Assembly: GCF_051014445.1 (NCBI RefSeq)
Contig: NC_135134.1
Span: 28,461,672-28,525,671, forward strand
DNA from: Colletes latitarsis
Lineage: Eukaryota; Arthropoda; Insecta; Hymenoptera; Colletidae
Length of the DNA stretch: 64,000 nucleotides
Direction of reading: 5' to 3'
The translations under genes were made by a program, and so were the position numbers. Every line of letters starts with the position of its first letter. The first letter of the stretch is position 1. Below are positions 8,513 through 23,300 of the stretch, one piece after another. The notes beneath the pieces were generated by a model. That model did no database searches. It saw only the letters and a program-made list of their open reading frames with translations, and had not been told where the DNA came from.

Positions 8513-9568
8513 ATGTGCTATCCTCTAAAATATTGATCGAGACCAGGTTTAATTTGACAGTTTCAGTGTGGTACCACATTACTACGTGATCCAAACCAGA
8601 GAAAGCCCAGGATCTGGCCAACAAGCATGAGAAATATGCGAAAGTATGAGCATGATGAGAGCAAATCCCAGACCTAACCTAGACCTAACATGCGTTATCC
8701 ACTAAAATATTGATCGTGCCCAGGTTTAGTCGACTGTTTCGGTGTGGTACCACATTACTACGTGATCCAATCCAGAAGAAGCCCAGAATCTGGCCATCAA
8801 GTAAGAGATATATGCGAAAGTGTGAGCCTGAGGAGGGCAAATCCTAGACCCAACTCAGACTTAACATGTGTTATCCTCTAAAATATTGATCGAAACCAGG
8901 TTTAATGGACTGTTTCAGTATGATACCACATTACCACCTGATCCAAACCAGAAAAAACCCGGGATCTGGCCAACAAGTATGCGGAAAATGCGAAAGTATG
9001 AGCCTGATGAGGGCAAATCCCAGACCTAATCCAGACCTAACATGCGTTATCCTCTAAAATATTGATCGAAACCAGGTTTATTGGACTGTTTCAGTGTGGT
9101 ACCACATTACTACGTGCTCCAAACCGAAAAAGCCCAGAATCTGGCCATCATGTATGAGAAATATGCGAATGTATGAACCTGATGACTGCAAATCCCAACC
9201 CTAACCTAGACCTAACATGCGTTATCCTCTAAAATATTGATCGAGACCAGGTTTAGTCGACTGTTTCAGTGTGGTACCACATTACTACGTGATGCAAGCC
9301 AAAAAAAGCCCAGATCTAGCCATCAAGTATGAGAAACATGCGAAAGTATGAGCCTGATGAGTGCAAATCCCAGACCTAACCTAGACCTAACATGTGCTAT
9401 CCTCTAAAATATTGATCGAGACCAGGTTTAATTTGACAGTTTCAGTGTGGTACCACATAACTACGTGATCCAAACCAGAGAAAGCCCAGGATCTGGCCAA
9501 CAAGCATGAGAAATATGCGAAAGTATGAGCATGATGAGAGCAAATCCCAGACCTAACCTAGACCTAAC

Positions 9569-10800
9569 ATTCGTTATCCTCTAAAATATTGATCGAGACC
9601 AGGTTTAGTCGACTGTTTCAGTGTGGTACCACATTACTACGTGATGCAAGCCAAAAAAAGCCCAGAATCTAGCCATCAAGCATGAGAAATATGCGAAAGT
9701 ATGAGCCTGATGAGTGCAAATCCCAGACCTAACCTAGACCTAACATGCGTTATCCTCTAAAATATTGATGGAGACCAGGTTTAGTCGACTGTTTCAGTGT
9801 GGTACCACATTACTACGTGATCCAAACCAAAAAAAGACCAGAATCTGGCCAACAAGTATGAGAAATATGCGAAAGTATGACCCTGATGAGGGAATATCCC
9901 AGACCTAATCCAGACCTAACATGCGTTATCCTCTAAAATATTGATCGAAACCAGGTTTATTGGACTGTTTCAGTGTGGTACCACATAACTACGTGCTCCA
10001 AACCGAAAAAAGCCCAGAATCTGGTCATCATGTATGAGAAATATGCGAATGTATGAACCTGATGACTGCAAATCCCAACCCTAACCTAGACCTAACATGC
10101 GTTATCCTCTAAAATATTGATCGAGACCAGGTTTAGTCGACTGTTTCAGTGTGGTACCACATTACTGCGTGATCCAAACCAGAAAATGGCCAGGATCTGG
10201 ACATCAAGTATTAGAAATATGCGAAAGTATGAGCCTGATGAGAGCAAATCCCAGACCTAACCTAGACCTAACATGAGTTATCCTTCGAAATGTTGACCCA
10301 GACTAGGTTTAATTGACTGTTTCAGTGTGGTACCACATTACCACGTGATCCAAACCAGAAAAAACCCAGGATCTGTTCAACAGGTATGTGAAGAATGCGA
10401 AAGTGTGAGCCTGATGAGGGTAAATCCCGGACCTAACATAGACCTAACATGCGTTATCCTCTAAAATATTGATCGAAACCAGGTTTAATGGTCTGCTTCA
10501 GCGTGGTACCGCATTACTACGTGATCGAAACCAAAAAAGGCCCAGAATCTGGCCATCAAGTATGAGAAATATGCGAAAGTATGAGCGTGATGAGTGCAAA
10601 TCCCAGACCTAACCTAGACCTAACATGCGTTATCCTCTAAAATATCGATCGAAACCAGGTTTAATCGACTGTTTCAGTGTGGTACCACATTACTACGTGA
10701 TCCAATCCAGAAAGAGCCCAGAATCTGGCCATCAAGTAAGAGATATATGCGAAAGTATGAGCCTGATGGGGGCAAATCCTACATCCAACTCAGGCTTAAC
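9569..10800 (+). repeat. Distant copy of the D E B F G H I part of the 12-mer
   Basis: Seven monomers at 9569, 9745, 9921, 10097, 10273, 10449 and 10625 match those at 236-1467 in order and subclass, at an offset of 9333 bases. Private changes in this copy include 'acattcgtt' at its start, 'gatggagacc', 'ggaatatccc' and 'ctggacatcaag'. Confidence 0.85.
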
Positions 10801-12913
10801 ATGTGTTATCCTCTAAAATATTGATCAAAACCAGGTTTAATAAACTGTTTCAGTGTGATACCACATTACCACGTGATCCAATCCAGAAAGAGCCCAGAAT
10901 CTGGCCATCAAGTAAGAGATATATGCGAAAGTATGAGCCTGATGGGGGCAAATCCTACATCCAACTCAGGCTTAACATGTGTTATCATCTAAAATATTGA
11001 TCGACACCAGGTTTAATGAACTGTTTCAGTGTGATACCACATTACCACGTGATCCAAACCAGAAAAAACCCGGGATCTGGCCAACAAGTATGCGGAAAAT
11101 GCGAAAGTATGAGCCTGATGAGTGCAAATCCCAGACCTAGCCTAGACCTAACATGTGCTATCCTCTAAAATATTGATCGAAACCAGGTTTATTGGACTGT
11201 TTCAGTGTGGTACCACATTACTACGTGCTCCAAACCGAAAAAAGCCCAGAATCTGGCCATCATGTATGAGAAATATGCGAATGTATGAACCTGATGACTG
11301 CAAATCCCAACCCTAACCTAGACCTAACATGCGTTATCCTCTAAAATATTGATCGAGACCAGGTTTAGTCGACTGTTTCAGTGTGGTACCACATTACTAC
11401 GTGATGCAAGCCAAAAAAAGTCCAGAATCTAGCCATCAAGTATGAGAAATATGCGAAAGTATGAGCCGGATGAGTGCAAATCCCAGACCTAACCTAGACC
11501 TAACATGTGCTATCCTCTAAAATATTGATCGAGACCAGGTTTAATTTGACAGTTTCAGTGTGGTACCACATAACTACGTGATCCAAACCAGAGAAAGCCC
11601 AGGATCTGGCCAACAAGCATGAGAAATATGCGAAAGTATGAGCATGATGAGAGCAAATCCCAGACCTAACCTAGACCTAACATGCGTTATCCACTAAAAT
11701 ATTGATCGTGCCCAGGTTTAGTCGACAGTTTCGGTGTGGTACCACATTACTACGTGATCCAATCCAGAAGAAGCCCAGAATCTGGCCATCAAGTAAGAGA
11801 TATATGCGAAAGTGTGAGCCTGAGGGGGGCAAATCCTAGACCCAACTCAGACTTAACATGTGTTATCCTCTAAAATATTGATCGAAACCAGGTTTAATGG
11901 ACTGTTTCAGTGTGATACCACATTACCACCTGATCCAAACCAGAAAAAACCCGGGATCTGGCCAACAAGTATGCGGAAAATGAGAAAGTATGAGCCTGAT
12001 GAGGGCAAATCCCAGACCTAATCCAGACCTAACATGCGTTATCCTCTAAAATATTGATCGAAACCAGGTGTATTGGACTGTTTCAGTGTGGTACCACATT
12101 ACTACGTGCTCCAAACCGAAAAAAGCCCAGAATCTGGCCATCATGTATGAGAAATATGCGAATGTATGAACCTGATGACTGCAAATCCCAACCCTAACCT
12201 AGACCTAACATGCGTTATCCTCTAAAATATTGATCGAAACCAGGTTTATTGGACTGTTTCAGTGTGGTACCACATAACTACGTGCTCCAAACCGAAAAAA
12301 GCCCAGAATCTGGTCATCATGTATGAGAAATATGCGAATGTATGAACCTGATGACTGCAAATCCCAACCCTAACCTAGACCTAACATGCGTTATCCTCTA
12401 AAATATCGATCGAAACCAGGTTTAATCGACTGTTTCAGTGTGGTACCACATTACTACGTGATCCAATCCAGAAAGAGCCCAGAATCTGGCCATCAAGTAA
12501 GAGATATATGCGAAAGTATGAGCCTGATGGGGGCAAATCCTACATCCAACTCACGCTTAACATGTGTTATCCTCTAAAATATTGATCAAAACCAGGTTTA
12601 ATGGACTGTTTCAGTGTGATACCACATTACCACGTGATCCAAACCAGAAAAAACCCGGGATCTGGCCAACAAGAATGCGGAAAATGCGAAAGTATGAGCC
12701 TGATGAGGGCAAATCCCAGACCTAATCCAGACCTAACATGCGTTTTCCCCTAAAATATTGATCGAGACCAGGTTTAGTCGACTGTTTCAATGTGGTACCA
12801 CATTACTACGTGATCCAAACCAACAAAAGACCAGAATCTGGCCAACAAGTATGAGAAATATGCGAAAGTATGACCCTGATGAGGGAAAATCCCAGACCTA
12901 ATCCTGACCTAAC
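10801..12913 (+). repeat. Mixed monomers with several chimeras
   Basis: Order by phase point: 10801 J/I chimera (J left, I right from 'gatccaatccagaaagagcc'), 10977 J with a D-like tail, 11153 B with a K-like 'gtgctatcc' start, 11329 D, 11505 K, 11682 L, 11858 J, 12034 B, 12210 B, 12386 I, 12562 J, 12738 E. The B-B doublet is unusual and joins a B D K L J-type run to a B I J E run. Confidence 0.78.
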
Positions 12914-15900
12914 ATGCGTTATCCTCTAAAATATTGATCGAGACCAGGTTTAGTCGACTGTTTCAGTGTGGTACCACATTACTACGTGATGCAAGCCAAA
13001 AAAAGCCCAGAATCTAGCCATCAAGTATGAGAAATATGCGAAAGTATGAGCCGGATGAGTGCAAATCCCAGACCTAACCTAGACCTAACATGTGCTATCC
13101 TGTAAAATATTGATCGAGACCAGGTTTAATTTGACAGTTTCAGTGTGGTACCACATAACTACGTGATCCAAACCAGAGAAAGCCCAGGATCTGGCCAACA
13201 AGCATGAGAAATATGCGAAAGTATGAGCATGATGAGAGCAAATCCCAGACCTAACCTAGACCTAACATGCGTTATCCACTAAAATATTGATCGTGCCCAG
13301 GTTTAGTCGACAGTTTCGGTGTGGTACCACATTACTACGTGATCCAATCCAGAAGAAGCCCAGAATCTGGCCATCAAGTAAGAGATATATGCGAATGTGT
13401 GAGCCTGAGGAGGGCAAATCCTAGACCCAACTCAGACTTAACATGTGTTATCCTCTAAGATATTGATCGAAACCAGGTTTAATGGACTGTTTCAGTGTGG
13501 TACCACATTCCTACGTGATGCAAGCCAAAAAAAGCCCAGTATCTGGCCAACAAGTATGAGAAATATGCGAAAGTATGACCCTGATGAGGGAAAATCCCAG
13601 ACCTAACCTAGACCTAACATGCGTTATCCTCTAAAATATTGATCGAGACCAGGTTTAGTCGACTGTTTCAGTGTGGTACCACATTACTACGTGATCCAAA
13701 CCGAAAACAGCCCAGAATCTGGTCATCATGTATGAGAAATATGCGAATGTATGAACCTGATGACTGCAAATCCCAACCCTAACCTAGACCTAACATGCGT
13801 TATCCTCTAAAATATTGATCGAGACCAGGTTTAGTCGACTGTTTCAGTGTGGTGCCACATTACTACGTGATGCAAGCCAAAAAAAGCCCAGTATCTGGCC
13901 AACAAGTATGAGAAATATGCGAAAGTATGACCCTGATGAGGGAAAATCCCAGACCTAATCCAGACCTAACATGCGTTATCCTCTAAAGTATTGATCGAAA
14001 CCAGGTTTATTGGACTGTTTCATTGTGGTACCACATAACTACGTGCTCCAAACCGAAAAAAGCCCAGAATCTGGTCATCATGTATGAGAAATATGCGAAT
14101 GTATGAACCTGATGACTGCAAATCCCAACCCTAACCTAGACCTAACATGCGTTATCCTCTAAAATATTGATCGAAACCAGGTTTAGTCGACTGTTTCAGT
14201 GTGGTACCACATTACTGCGTGATCCAAACCAGAAAATGGCCAGGATCTGGCCATCAAGTATTAGAAATATGCGAAAGTATGACCCTGATGAGAGCAAATC
14301 CCAGACCTAACCTAGACCTAACATGAGTTATCCTTCGAAATGTTGACCCAGACTAGGTTTAATTGACTGTTTCAGTGTGGTACCACATTACCACGTGATC
14401 CAAACCAGAAAAAACCCAGGATCTGTTCAACAGGTATGTGAAGAATGCGAAAGTGTGAGCCTGATGAGGGTAAATCCCGGACCTAACATAGACCTAACAT
14501 GCGTTATCCTCTAAAATATTGATCGAAACCAGGTTTAATGGTCTGCTTCAGCGTGGTACCGCATTACTACGTGATCGAAACCAAACAAGGCCCAGAATCT
14601 GGCCATCAAGTATGAGAAATATGCGAAAGTATGAGCCTGATGAGTGCAAATCCCAGACCTAACCTAGACCTAACATGCGTTATCCTCTAAAATATCGATC
14701 GAAACCAGGTTTAATCGACTGTTTCAGTGTGGTACCACATTACTACGTGATCCAATCCAGAAAGAGCCCTGAATCTGGCCATCAAGTAAGAGATATATGC
14801 GAAAGTATGAGCCTGATGGGGGCAAATCCTACATCCAACTCAGGCTTAACATGTGTTATCCTCTAAAATATTGATCAAAACCAGGTTTAATGGACTGTTT
14901 CAGTGTGATACCACATTACCACGTGATCCAAACCAGAAAAAACCCGGGATCTGGCCCACAAGAATGCGGAAAATGCGAAAGTATGAGCCTGATGAGGGCA
15001 AATCCCAGACCTAATCCAGACCTAACATGCGTTTTCCCCTAAAATATTGATCGAGACCAGGTTTAGTCGACTGTTTCAATGTGGTACCACATTACTACGT
15101 GATCCAAACCAAATAAAGACCAGAATCTGGCCAACAAGTATGAGAAATATGCGAAAGTATGACCCTGATGAGGGAAAATCCCAGACCTAATCCAGACCTA
15201 ACATGCGTTATCCTCTAAAATATTGATCGAAACCAGGTTTATTGGACTGTTTCAGTGTGGTACCACATTACTACGTGCTCCAAACCGAAAAAAGCCCAGA
15301 ATCTGGCCATCATGTATGAGAAATATGCGAATGTATGAACCTCATGACTGCAAATCGCAACCCAAACCTAGACCTAACATGTGCTATCCTCTAAAATATT
15401 GATCGAGACCAGGTTTAATTTGACTGTTTCAGTGTGGTACCACATAACTACGTGATCCAAACCAGAGAAAGCCCAGGATCTGGCCAACAAGCATGAGAAA
15501 TATGCGAAAGTATGAGCCTGATGAGTGCAAATCCCAGACCTAACCTAGACCTAACATGTGCTATCCTCTAAAATATTGATCGAGACCAGGTTTAATTTGA
15601 CTGTTTCAGTGTGGTACCACATAACTACGTGATCCAAACCAGAGAAAGCCCAGGATCTGGCCAACAAGCATGAGAAATATGCGAAAGTATGAGCATGATG
15701 AGAGCAAATCCCAGACCTAACCTAGACCTAACATGCGTTATCCTCTAAAATATCGATCGAAACCAGGTTTAATCGACTGTTTCAGTGTGGTACCACATTA
15801 CTACGTGATCCAATCCAGAAAGAGCACAGAATCTGGCCATCAAGTAAGAGATATATGCGAAAGTATGAGCCTGATGGGGGCAAATCCTACATCCAACTCA

Positions 15901-16436
15901 GGCTTAACATGTGTTATCCTCTAAAATATTGATCGAAACCAGGTTTAATGGACTGTTTCAGTGTGAGACCACATTACCACGTGACCCTTACCAGAAAAAA
16001 CCCGGGATCTGGCCAACAAGTATGCGGAAAATGCGAAAGTATGAGCCTGATGAGGGCAAATCCCAGACCTAATCCAGACCTAACATGCGTTTTCCCCTAA
16101 AATATTGATCGAGACCAGGTTTAGTCGACTGTTTCAGTGTGGTACCACATTACTACGTGACCCAAACCAAAAAAAGACCAGAATCTGGCCAACAAGTATG
16201 AGAAATATGCGAAAGTATGACCCTGATGAGGGAAAATCCCAGACCTAATCCAGACCTAACATGCGTTATCCTCTAAAATATTGATCGAAACCAGGTTTAT
16301 TGGACTGTTTCAGTGTGGTACCACATTACTACGTGCTCCAAACCGAAAAAAGCCCAGAATCTGGCCATCATGTATGAGAAATATGGGAATGTATGAACCT
16401 GATGACTGCAAATCCCAACCCTAACCTAGACCTAAC
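12914..16436 (+). repeat. 20-monomer unit (3523 bp), copy 1
   Basis: Order: D, K, L, M/D/E chimera, E/B chimera, D/E chimera, B, F, G, H, I, J, E, B, K, K, I, J, E, B. Length is 20 x 176 plus three, exactly the three K monomers (13090, 15379, 15556). The first 14 monomers (to 15378) reappear at 16437-18901. Shared private changes include 'cgaatgtgtgagcc', 'cattcctacgtgatgcaagc', 'aaacagccc', 'ggtgccac' and 'ccctgaatctgg'. Confidence 0.86.
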
Positions 16437-18901
16437 ATGCGTTATCCTCTAAAATATTGATCGAGACCAGGTTTAGTCGACTGTTTCAGTGTGGTACCAC
16501 ATTACTACGTGATGCAAGCCAAAAAAAGCCCAGAATCTAGCCATCAAGTATGAGAAATATGCGAAAGTATGAGCCTGATGAGTGCAAATCCCAGACCTAA
16601 CCTAGACCTAACATGTGCTATCCTCTAAAATATTGATCGAGACCAGGTTTAATTTGACAGTTTCAGTGTGGTACCACATAACTACGTGATCCAAACCAGA
16701 GAAAGCCCAGGATCTGGCCAACAAGCATGAGAAATATGCGAAAGTATGAGCATGATGAGAGCAAATCCCAGACCTAACCTAGACCTAACATGCGTTATCC
16801 ACTAAAATATTGATCGTGCCCAGGTTTAGTCGACTGTTTCGGTGTGGTACCACATTACTACGTGATCCAATCCAGAAGAAGCCCAGAATCTGGCCATCAA
16901 GTAAGAGATATATGCGAATGTGTGAGCCTGAGGAGGGCAAATCCTAGACCCAACTCAGACTTAACATGTGTTATCCTCTAAGATATTGATCGAAACCAGG
17001 TTTAATGGACTGTTTCAGTGTGGTACCACATTCCTACGTGATGCAAGCCAAAAAAAGCCCAGTATCTGGCCAACAAGTATGAGAAATATGCGAAAGTATG
17101 ACCCTGATGAGGGAAAATCCCAGACCTAACCTAGACCTAACATGCGTTATCCTCTAAAATATTGATCGAGACCAGGTTTAGTCGACTGTTTCAGTGTGGT
17201 ACCACATTACTACGTGATCCAAACCGAAAACAGCCCAGAATCTGGTCATCATGTATGAGAAATATGCGAATGTATGAACCTGATGACTGCAAATCCCAAC
17301 CCTAACCTAGACCTAACATGCGTTATCCTCTAAAATATTGATCGAGACCAGGTTTAGTCGACTGTGTCAGTGTGGTGCCACATTACTACGTGATGCAAGC
17401 CAAAAAAAGCCCAGTATCTGGCCAACAAGTATGAGAAATATGCGAAAGTATGACCCTGATGAGGGAAAATCCCAGACCTAATCCAGACCTAACATGCGTT
17501 ATCCTCTAAAATATTGATCGAAACCAGGTGTATTGGACTGTTTCAGTGTGGTACCACATAACTACGTGCTCCAAACCGAAAAAAGCCCAGAATCTGGTCA
17601 TCATGTATGAGAAATATGCGAATGTATGAACCTGATGACTGCAAATCCCAACCCTAACCTAGACCTAACATGCGTTATCCTCTAAAATATTGATCGAAAC
17701 CAGGTTTAGTCGACTGTTTCAGTGTGGTACCACATTACTGCGTGATCCAAACCAGAAAATGGCCAGGATCTGGCCATCAAGTATTAGAAATATGCGAAAG
17801 TATGACCCTGATGAGAGCAAATCCCAGACCTAACCTAGACCTAACATGAGTTATCCTTCGAAATGTTGACCCAGACTAGGTTTAATTGACTGTTTCAGTG
17901 TGGTACCACATTACCACGTGATCCAAACCAGAAAAAACCCAGGATCTGTTCAACAGGTATGTGAAGAATGCGAAAGTGTGAGCCTGATGAGGGTAAATCC
18001 CGGACCTAACATAGACCTAACATGCGTTATCCTCTAAAATATTGATCGAAACCAGGTTTAATGGTCTGCTTCAGCGTGGTACCGCATTACTACGTGATCG
18101 AAACCAAACAAGGCCCAGAATCTGGCCATCAAGTATGAGAAATATGCGAAAGTATGAGCCTGATGAGTGCAAATCCCAGACCTAACCTAGACCTAACATG
18201 CGTTATCCTCTAAAATATCGATCGAAACCAGGTTTAATCGACTGTTTCAGTGTGGTACCACATTACTACGTGATCCAATCCAGAAAGAGCCCTGAATCTG
18301 GCCATCAAGTAAGAGATATATGCGAAAGTATGAGCCTGATGGGGGCAAATCCTACATCCAACTCAGGCTTAACATGTGTTATCCTCTAAAATATTGATCA
18401 AAACCAGGTTTAATGGACTGTTTCAGTGTGATACCACATTACCACGTGATCCAAACCAGAAAAAACCCGGGATCTGGCCAACAAGAATGCGGAAAATGCG
18501 AAAGTATGAGCCTGATGAGGGCAAATCCCAGAACTAATCCAGACCTAACATGCGTTTTCCCCTAAAATATTGATCGAGACCAGGTTTAGTCGACTGTTTC
18601 AATGTGGTACCACATTACTACGTGATCCAAACCAAAAAAAGACCAGAATCTGGCCAACAAGTATGAGAAATATGCGAAAGTATGACCCTGATGTGGGAAA
18701 ATCCCAGACCTAATCCAGACCTAACATGCGTTATCCTCTAAAATATTGATCGAAACCAGGTTTATTGAACTGTTTCAGTGTGGTACCACATTACTACGTG
18801 CTCCAAACCGAAAAAAGCCCAGAATCTGGCCATCATGTATGAGAAATATGCGAATGTATGAACCTGATGACTGCAAATCGCAACCCTAACCTAGACCTAT
18901 C
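16437..18901 (+). repeat. 20-monomer unit, copy 2 (first 14 monomers)
   Basis: Matches 12914-15378 at an offset of 3523 bases. Differences I saw are few, for example 'gactgtgtcag' near 17363, 'ccaggtgtattgg' at 17525, 'ggccaacaag' against 'ggcccacaag' in the J monomer, and 'attgaactg' near 18767. After 18901 the series continues with D where copy 1 has K. Confidence 0.85.
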
Positions 18902-20135
18902 ATGCGTTATCCTCTAAAATATTGATCGAGACCAGGTTTAGTCGACTGTTTCAGTGTGGTACCACATTACTACGTGATGCAATCCAAAAAAAGCCCAGAA
19001 TCTAGCCATCAAGTATGAGAAATATGCGAAAGTATGAGCCTGATGAGTGCAAATCCCAGACCTAACCTAGACCTAACATGTGCTATCCTCTAAAATATTG
19101 ATCGAGACCAGGTTTAATTTGACTGTTTCAGTGTGGTACCACATAACTACGTGATCCAAACCAGAGAAAGCCCAGGATCTGGCCAACAAGCATGAGAAAT
19201 ATGCGAAAGTATGAGCATGATGAGAGCAAATCCCAGACCTAACCTAGACCTAACATGCGTTATCCTCTAAAATATCGATCGAAACCAGGTTTAATCGACT
19301 GTTTCAGTGTGGTACCACATTACTACGTGATGCAAGCCAAAAAAAGCCCAGAATCTAACCATCAAGTATGAGAAATATGCGAAAGTATGAGCCTGATGAG
19401 TGCAAATCCCAGACCTAACCTAGACCTAACATGTGCTATCCTCTAAAATATTGATCGAGACCAGGTTTAATTTGACAGTTTCAGTGTGGTACCACATAAC
19501 TACGTGATCCAAACCAGAGAAAGCCCAGGATCTGGCCAACAAGCATGAGAAATATGCGAAAGTATGAGCATGATGAGGGCAAATCCCAGACCTAACCTAG
19601 ACCTAACATGCGTTATCCACTAAAATATTGATCGTGACCAGGCTTAGTCGACAGTTTCGGTGTGGTACCACATTACTACGTGATCCAATCCAGAAAAAGC
19701 CCAGAATCTGGCCATCAAGTAAGAGATATATGCGAAAGTATGAGCCTGAGGAGGGCAAATCCTAGACCCAACTCAGACTTTACATGTGTTATCCTCTAAA
19801 ATATTGATCGAAACCAGGTTTAATGGACTGATTCAGTGTGGTACCACATTCCTACGTGATCCAAAGCAGAAAAAGGCCAGGATCTGGCCATCAAGTAAGA
19901 GAAACATGCGAAAGTATGAGCCTGATGAGAGCAAATCCCAGACCTAACCTAGACCTAACATGCGTTATCCTCTAAAATATCAATCGAAACCAGGTTTAAT
20001 GGACTGTTTCAGTGTGGTACCACATTCCTACGTGATCCAAAGCAGAAAAAGGCCAGGATCTGGCCATCAAGTAAGAGATATATGCGAAAGTATGAGCCTG
20101 AGGAGGGCAAATCCTAGACCCAACTCAGACTTAAC

Positions 20136-20311
20136 ATGTGTTATCCTCTAAAATATTGATCGAAACCAGGTTTAATGGACTCTTTCAGTGTGGTACCACA
20201 TTCCTACGTGATCCAAAGCAGAAAAAGGCCAGGATCTGGCCATCAAGTAAGAGAAACATGCGAAAGTATGAGCCTGATGAGAGCAAATCCCAGACCTAAC
20301 CTAGACCTAAC
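20136..20311 (+). repeat. Monomer class M (representative)
   Basis: Diagnostic sites: 'ggtttaatggact', 'gtaccacattcctacgtg', 'atccaaagcagaaaaaggcc', 'aggatctggccatcaag', 'taagagaaacatgcg' and 'gatgagagc'. Full copies are at 19784, 20136, 21368 and 24009; M left halves joined to E, G, K or L right halves occur at 23481, 27357, 30880, 35638, 38281, 41803, 47973 and 53609. The left half first appears at 13443 and 16966 ('cattcctacgtgatgcaagc'), joined to D/E sequence. Confidence 0.85.
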
Positions 20312-23300
20312 ATGAGTTATCCTTTGAAATGTTGACCCAGACTAGGTTTAATTGACTGTTTCAGTGTGGTACCACATCACCACGTGATCCAAACCAGAAA
20401 AAACCCAGGATCTGTTCAACAGGTATGTGAAGAATGCGAAAGTGTGAGCCTGATGAGGGTAAATCCCGGACCTAACATAGACCTAACATGCGTTATCCTC
20501 TAAAATATTGATCGAATCCACGTTTAATGGTCTGCTTCAGCGTGGTACCGCATTACTACGTGATCGAAACCAAAAAAGGCCCAGAATCTGGCCATCAAGT
20601 ATGAGAAATATGCGAAAGTATGAGCCTGATGAGTGCAAATCCCAGACCTAACCTAGACCTAACATGCGTTATCCTCTAAAATATCGATCGAAACCAGGTT
20701 TAATCGACTGTTTCAGTGTGGTACCACATTACTACGTGATCCAATCCAGAAAGAGCCAGGAGTCTGGCCATCAAGTAAGGGATATATGCGAAAGTATGAG
20801 CCTGATGGGGGCAAATCCTACATCCAACTCAGGCTTAATATGTGTTATCCTCTAAAATATTGATCGAAACCAGGTTTAATGGACTGTTTCAGTGTGATAC
20901 CACATTACCACGTGATCCAAACCAGAAAAAACCCGGGATCTGGCCAACAAGAATGCGGAAAATGCGAAAGAATGAGCCTGATGAGGGCAAATCCCAGACC
21001 TAATCCAGACCTAACATGCGTTATCCTCTAAAATATTGATCGAAACCAGGTTTATTGGACTGTTTCAGTGTGGTACCACATTACTACGTGCTCCAAACCG
21101 AAAAAAGCCCAGAATCTGGCCATCATGTATGAGAAATATGCAAATGTATGAACCTGATGACTGCAAATCCCAACCCTAACCTCGACCTAACATGCGTTAT
21201 CCACTAAAATATTGATCGAGACCAGGTTTAGTCGACTGTTTCAGTGTCGTACCACATTACTACGTGATGCAAGCCAAAAAAAGCCCAGAATCTAGCCATC
21301 AAGTATGAGAAATATGCGAAAGTATGAGCCTGAGGAGGGCAAATCCTAGACCCAACTCAGACTTAACATGTGTTATCCTCTAAAATATTGATCGAAACCA
21401 GGTTTAATGGACTCTTTCAGTGTGGTACCACATTCCTACGTGATCCAAAGCAGAAAAAGGCCAGGATCTGGCCATCAAGTAAGAGAAACATGCGAAAGTA
21501 TGAGCCTGATGAGAGCAAATCCCAGACCTAACCTAGACCTAACATGAGTTATCCTTTGAAATGTTGACCCAGACTAGGTTTAATTGACTGTTTCAGTGTG
21601 GTACCACATCACCACGTGATCCAAACCAGAAAAAACCCAGGATCTGTTCAACAGGTATGTGAAGAATGCGAAAGTGTGAGCCTGATGAGGGTAAATCCCG
21701 GACCTAACATAGACCTAACATGCGTTATCCTCTAAAATATTGATCGAATCCACGTTTAATGGACTGTTTCAGTGTGATACCACATTACCACGTGATCCAA
21801 ACCAGAAAAAACCCGGGATCTGGCCAACAAGAATGCGGAAAATGCGAAAGTATGAGCCTGATGAGGGCAAATCCCAGACCTAATCCAGACCTAACATGCG
21901 TTTTCCCCTAAAATATTGATCGAGACCAGGTTTAGTCGACTGTTTCAGTGTGGTACCACATTACTACGTGATCCAAACCAAAAAAAGACCAGAATCTGGC
22001 CAACAAGTATGAGAAATATGCGAAAGTATGACCCTGATGAGGGAAAATCCCAGACCTAATCCAGACCTAACATGCGTTATCCTCTAAAATATTGATCGAA
22101 ACCAGGTTTATTGGACTGTTTCAGTGTGGTACCACATTACTACGTGCTCCAAACCGAAAAAAGCCCAGAATCTGGCCATCATGTATGAGAAATATGCAAA
22201 TGTATGAACCTGATGACTGCAAATCCCAACCCTAACCTCGACCTAACATGCGTTATCCACTAAAATATTGATCGAGACCAGGTTTAGTCGACTGTTTCAG
22301 TGTCGTACCACATTACTACGTGATGCAAGCCAAAAAAAGCCCAGAATCTAGCCATCAAGTATGAGAAATATGCGAAAGTATGAGCCTGATGAGTGCAAAT
22401 CCCAGACCTAACCTAGACCTAACATGCGTTATCCACTAAAATATTGATCGTGCCCAGGTTTAGTCGACTGTTTCGGTGTGGTACCACATTACTACGTGAT
22501 CCAATCCAGAAGAAGCCCAGAATCTGGCCATCAAGTAAGAGATATATGCGAAAGTGTGAGCCTGAGGAGGGCAAATCCTAGACCCAACTCAGACTTAACA
22601 TGTGTTATCCTCTAAAATATTGATCGAAACCAGGTTTAATGGACTGTTTCAGTGTGATACCACATTACCACCTGATCCAAAACAGAAAAAACCCGGGATC
22701 TGGCCAACAAGTATGCGGAAAATGTGAAAGTATGAGCCTGATGAGGTCAAATCCCAGACCTAATCCAGACCTAACATGCGTTATCCTCTAAAATATTGAT
22801 CGAAACCAGGTTTATTGGACTGTTTCAGTGTGGTACCACATTACTACGTGCTCCAAACCGAAAAAAGCCCAGAATCTGGCCATCATGTATGAGAAATATG
22901 CGAATGTATGAACCTGATGACTGCAAATCCCAACCCTAACCTAGACCTAACATGCGTTATCCTCTAAAATATTGATCGAGACCAGGTTTAGTCGACTGTT
23001 TCAGTGTGGTACCACATTACTACGTGATGCAAGCCAAAAAAAGCCCAGAATCTAGCCATCAAGCATGAGAAATATGCGAAAGTATGAGCCTGATGAGTGC
23101 AAATCCCAGACCTAACCTAGACCTAACATGTGCTATCCTCTAAAATATTGATCGAGACCGGGTTTAATTTGACAGTTTCAGTGTGGTACCACATAACTAC
23201 GTGATCCAAACCAGAGAAAGCCCAGGATCTGGCCAACAAGCATGAGAAATATGCGAAAGTATGAGCATGATGAAAGCAAATCCCAGACCTAACCTAGACC

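Larger units (their letters stand above)
6928..9568 (+). repeat. B D K L J HOR domain with 352 bp duplication
   Basis: B D K L J runs at 6928-7808 and again at 8161-9041, with B D K at 9042-9568. Between them is an extra B plus D pair at 7809-8160. The monomers at 9042 and 9217 each lack one base ('aaccgaaaaagccc' and 'cccagatctagcc'), the only 175 bp monomers I found. Confidence 0.85.
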
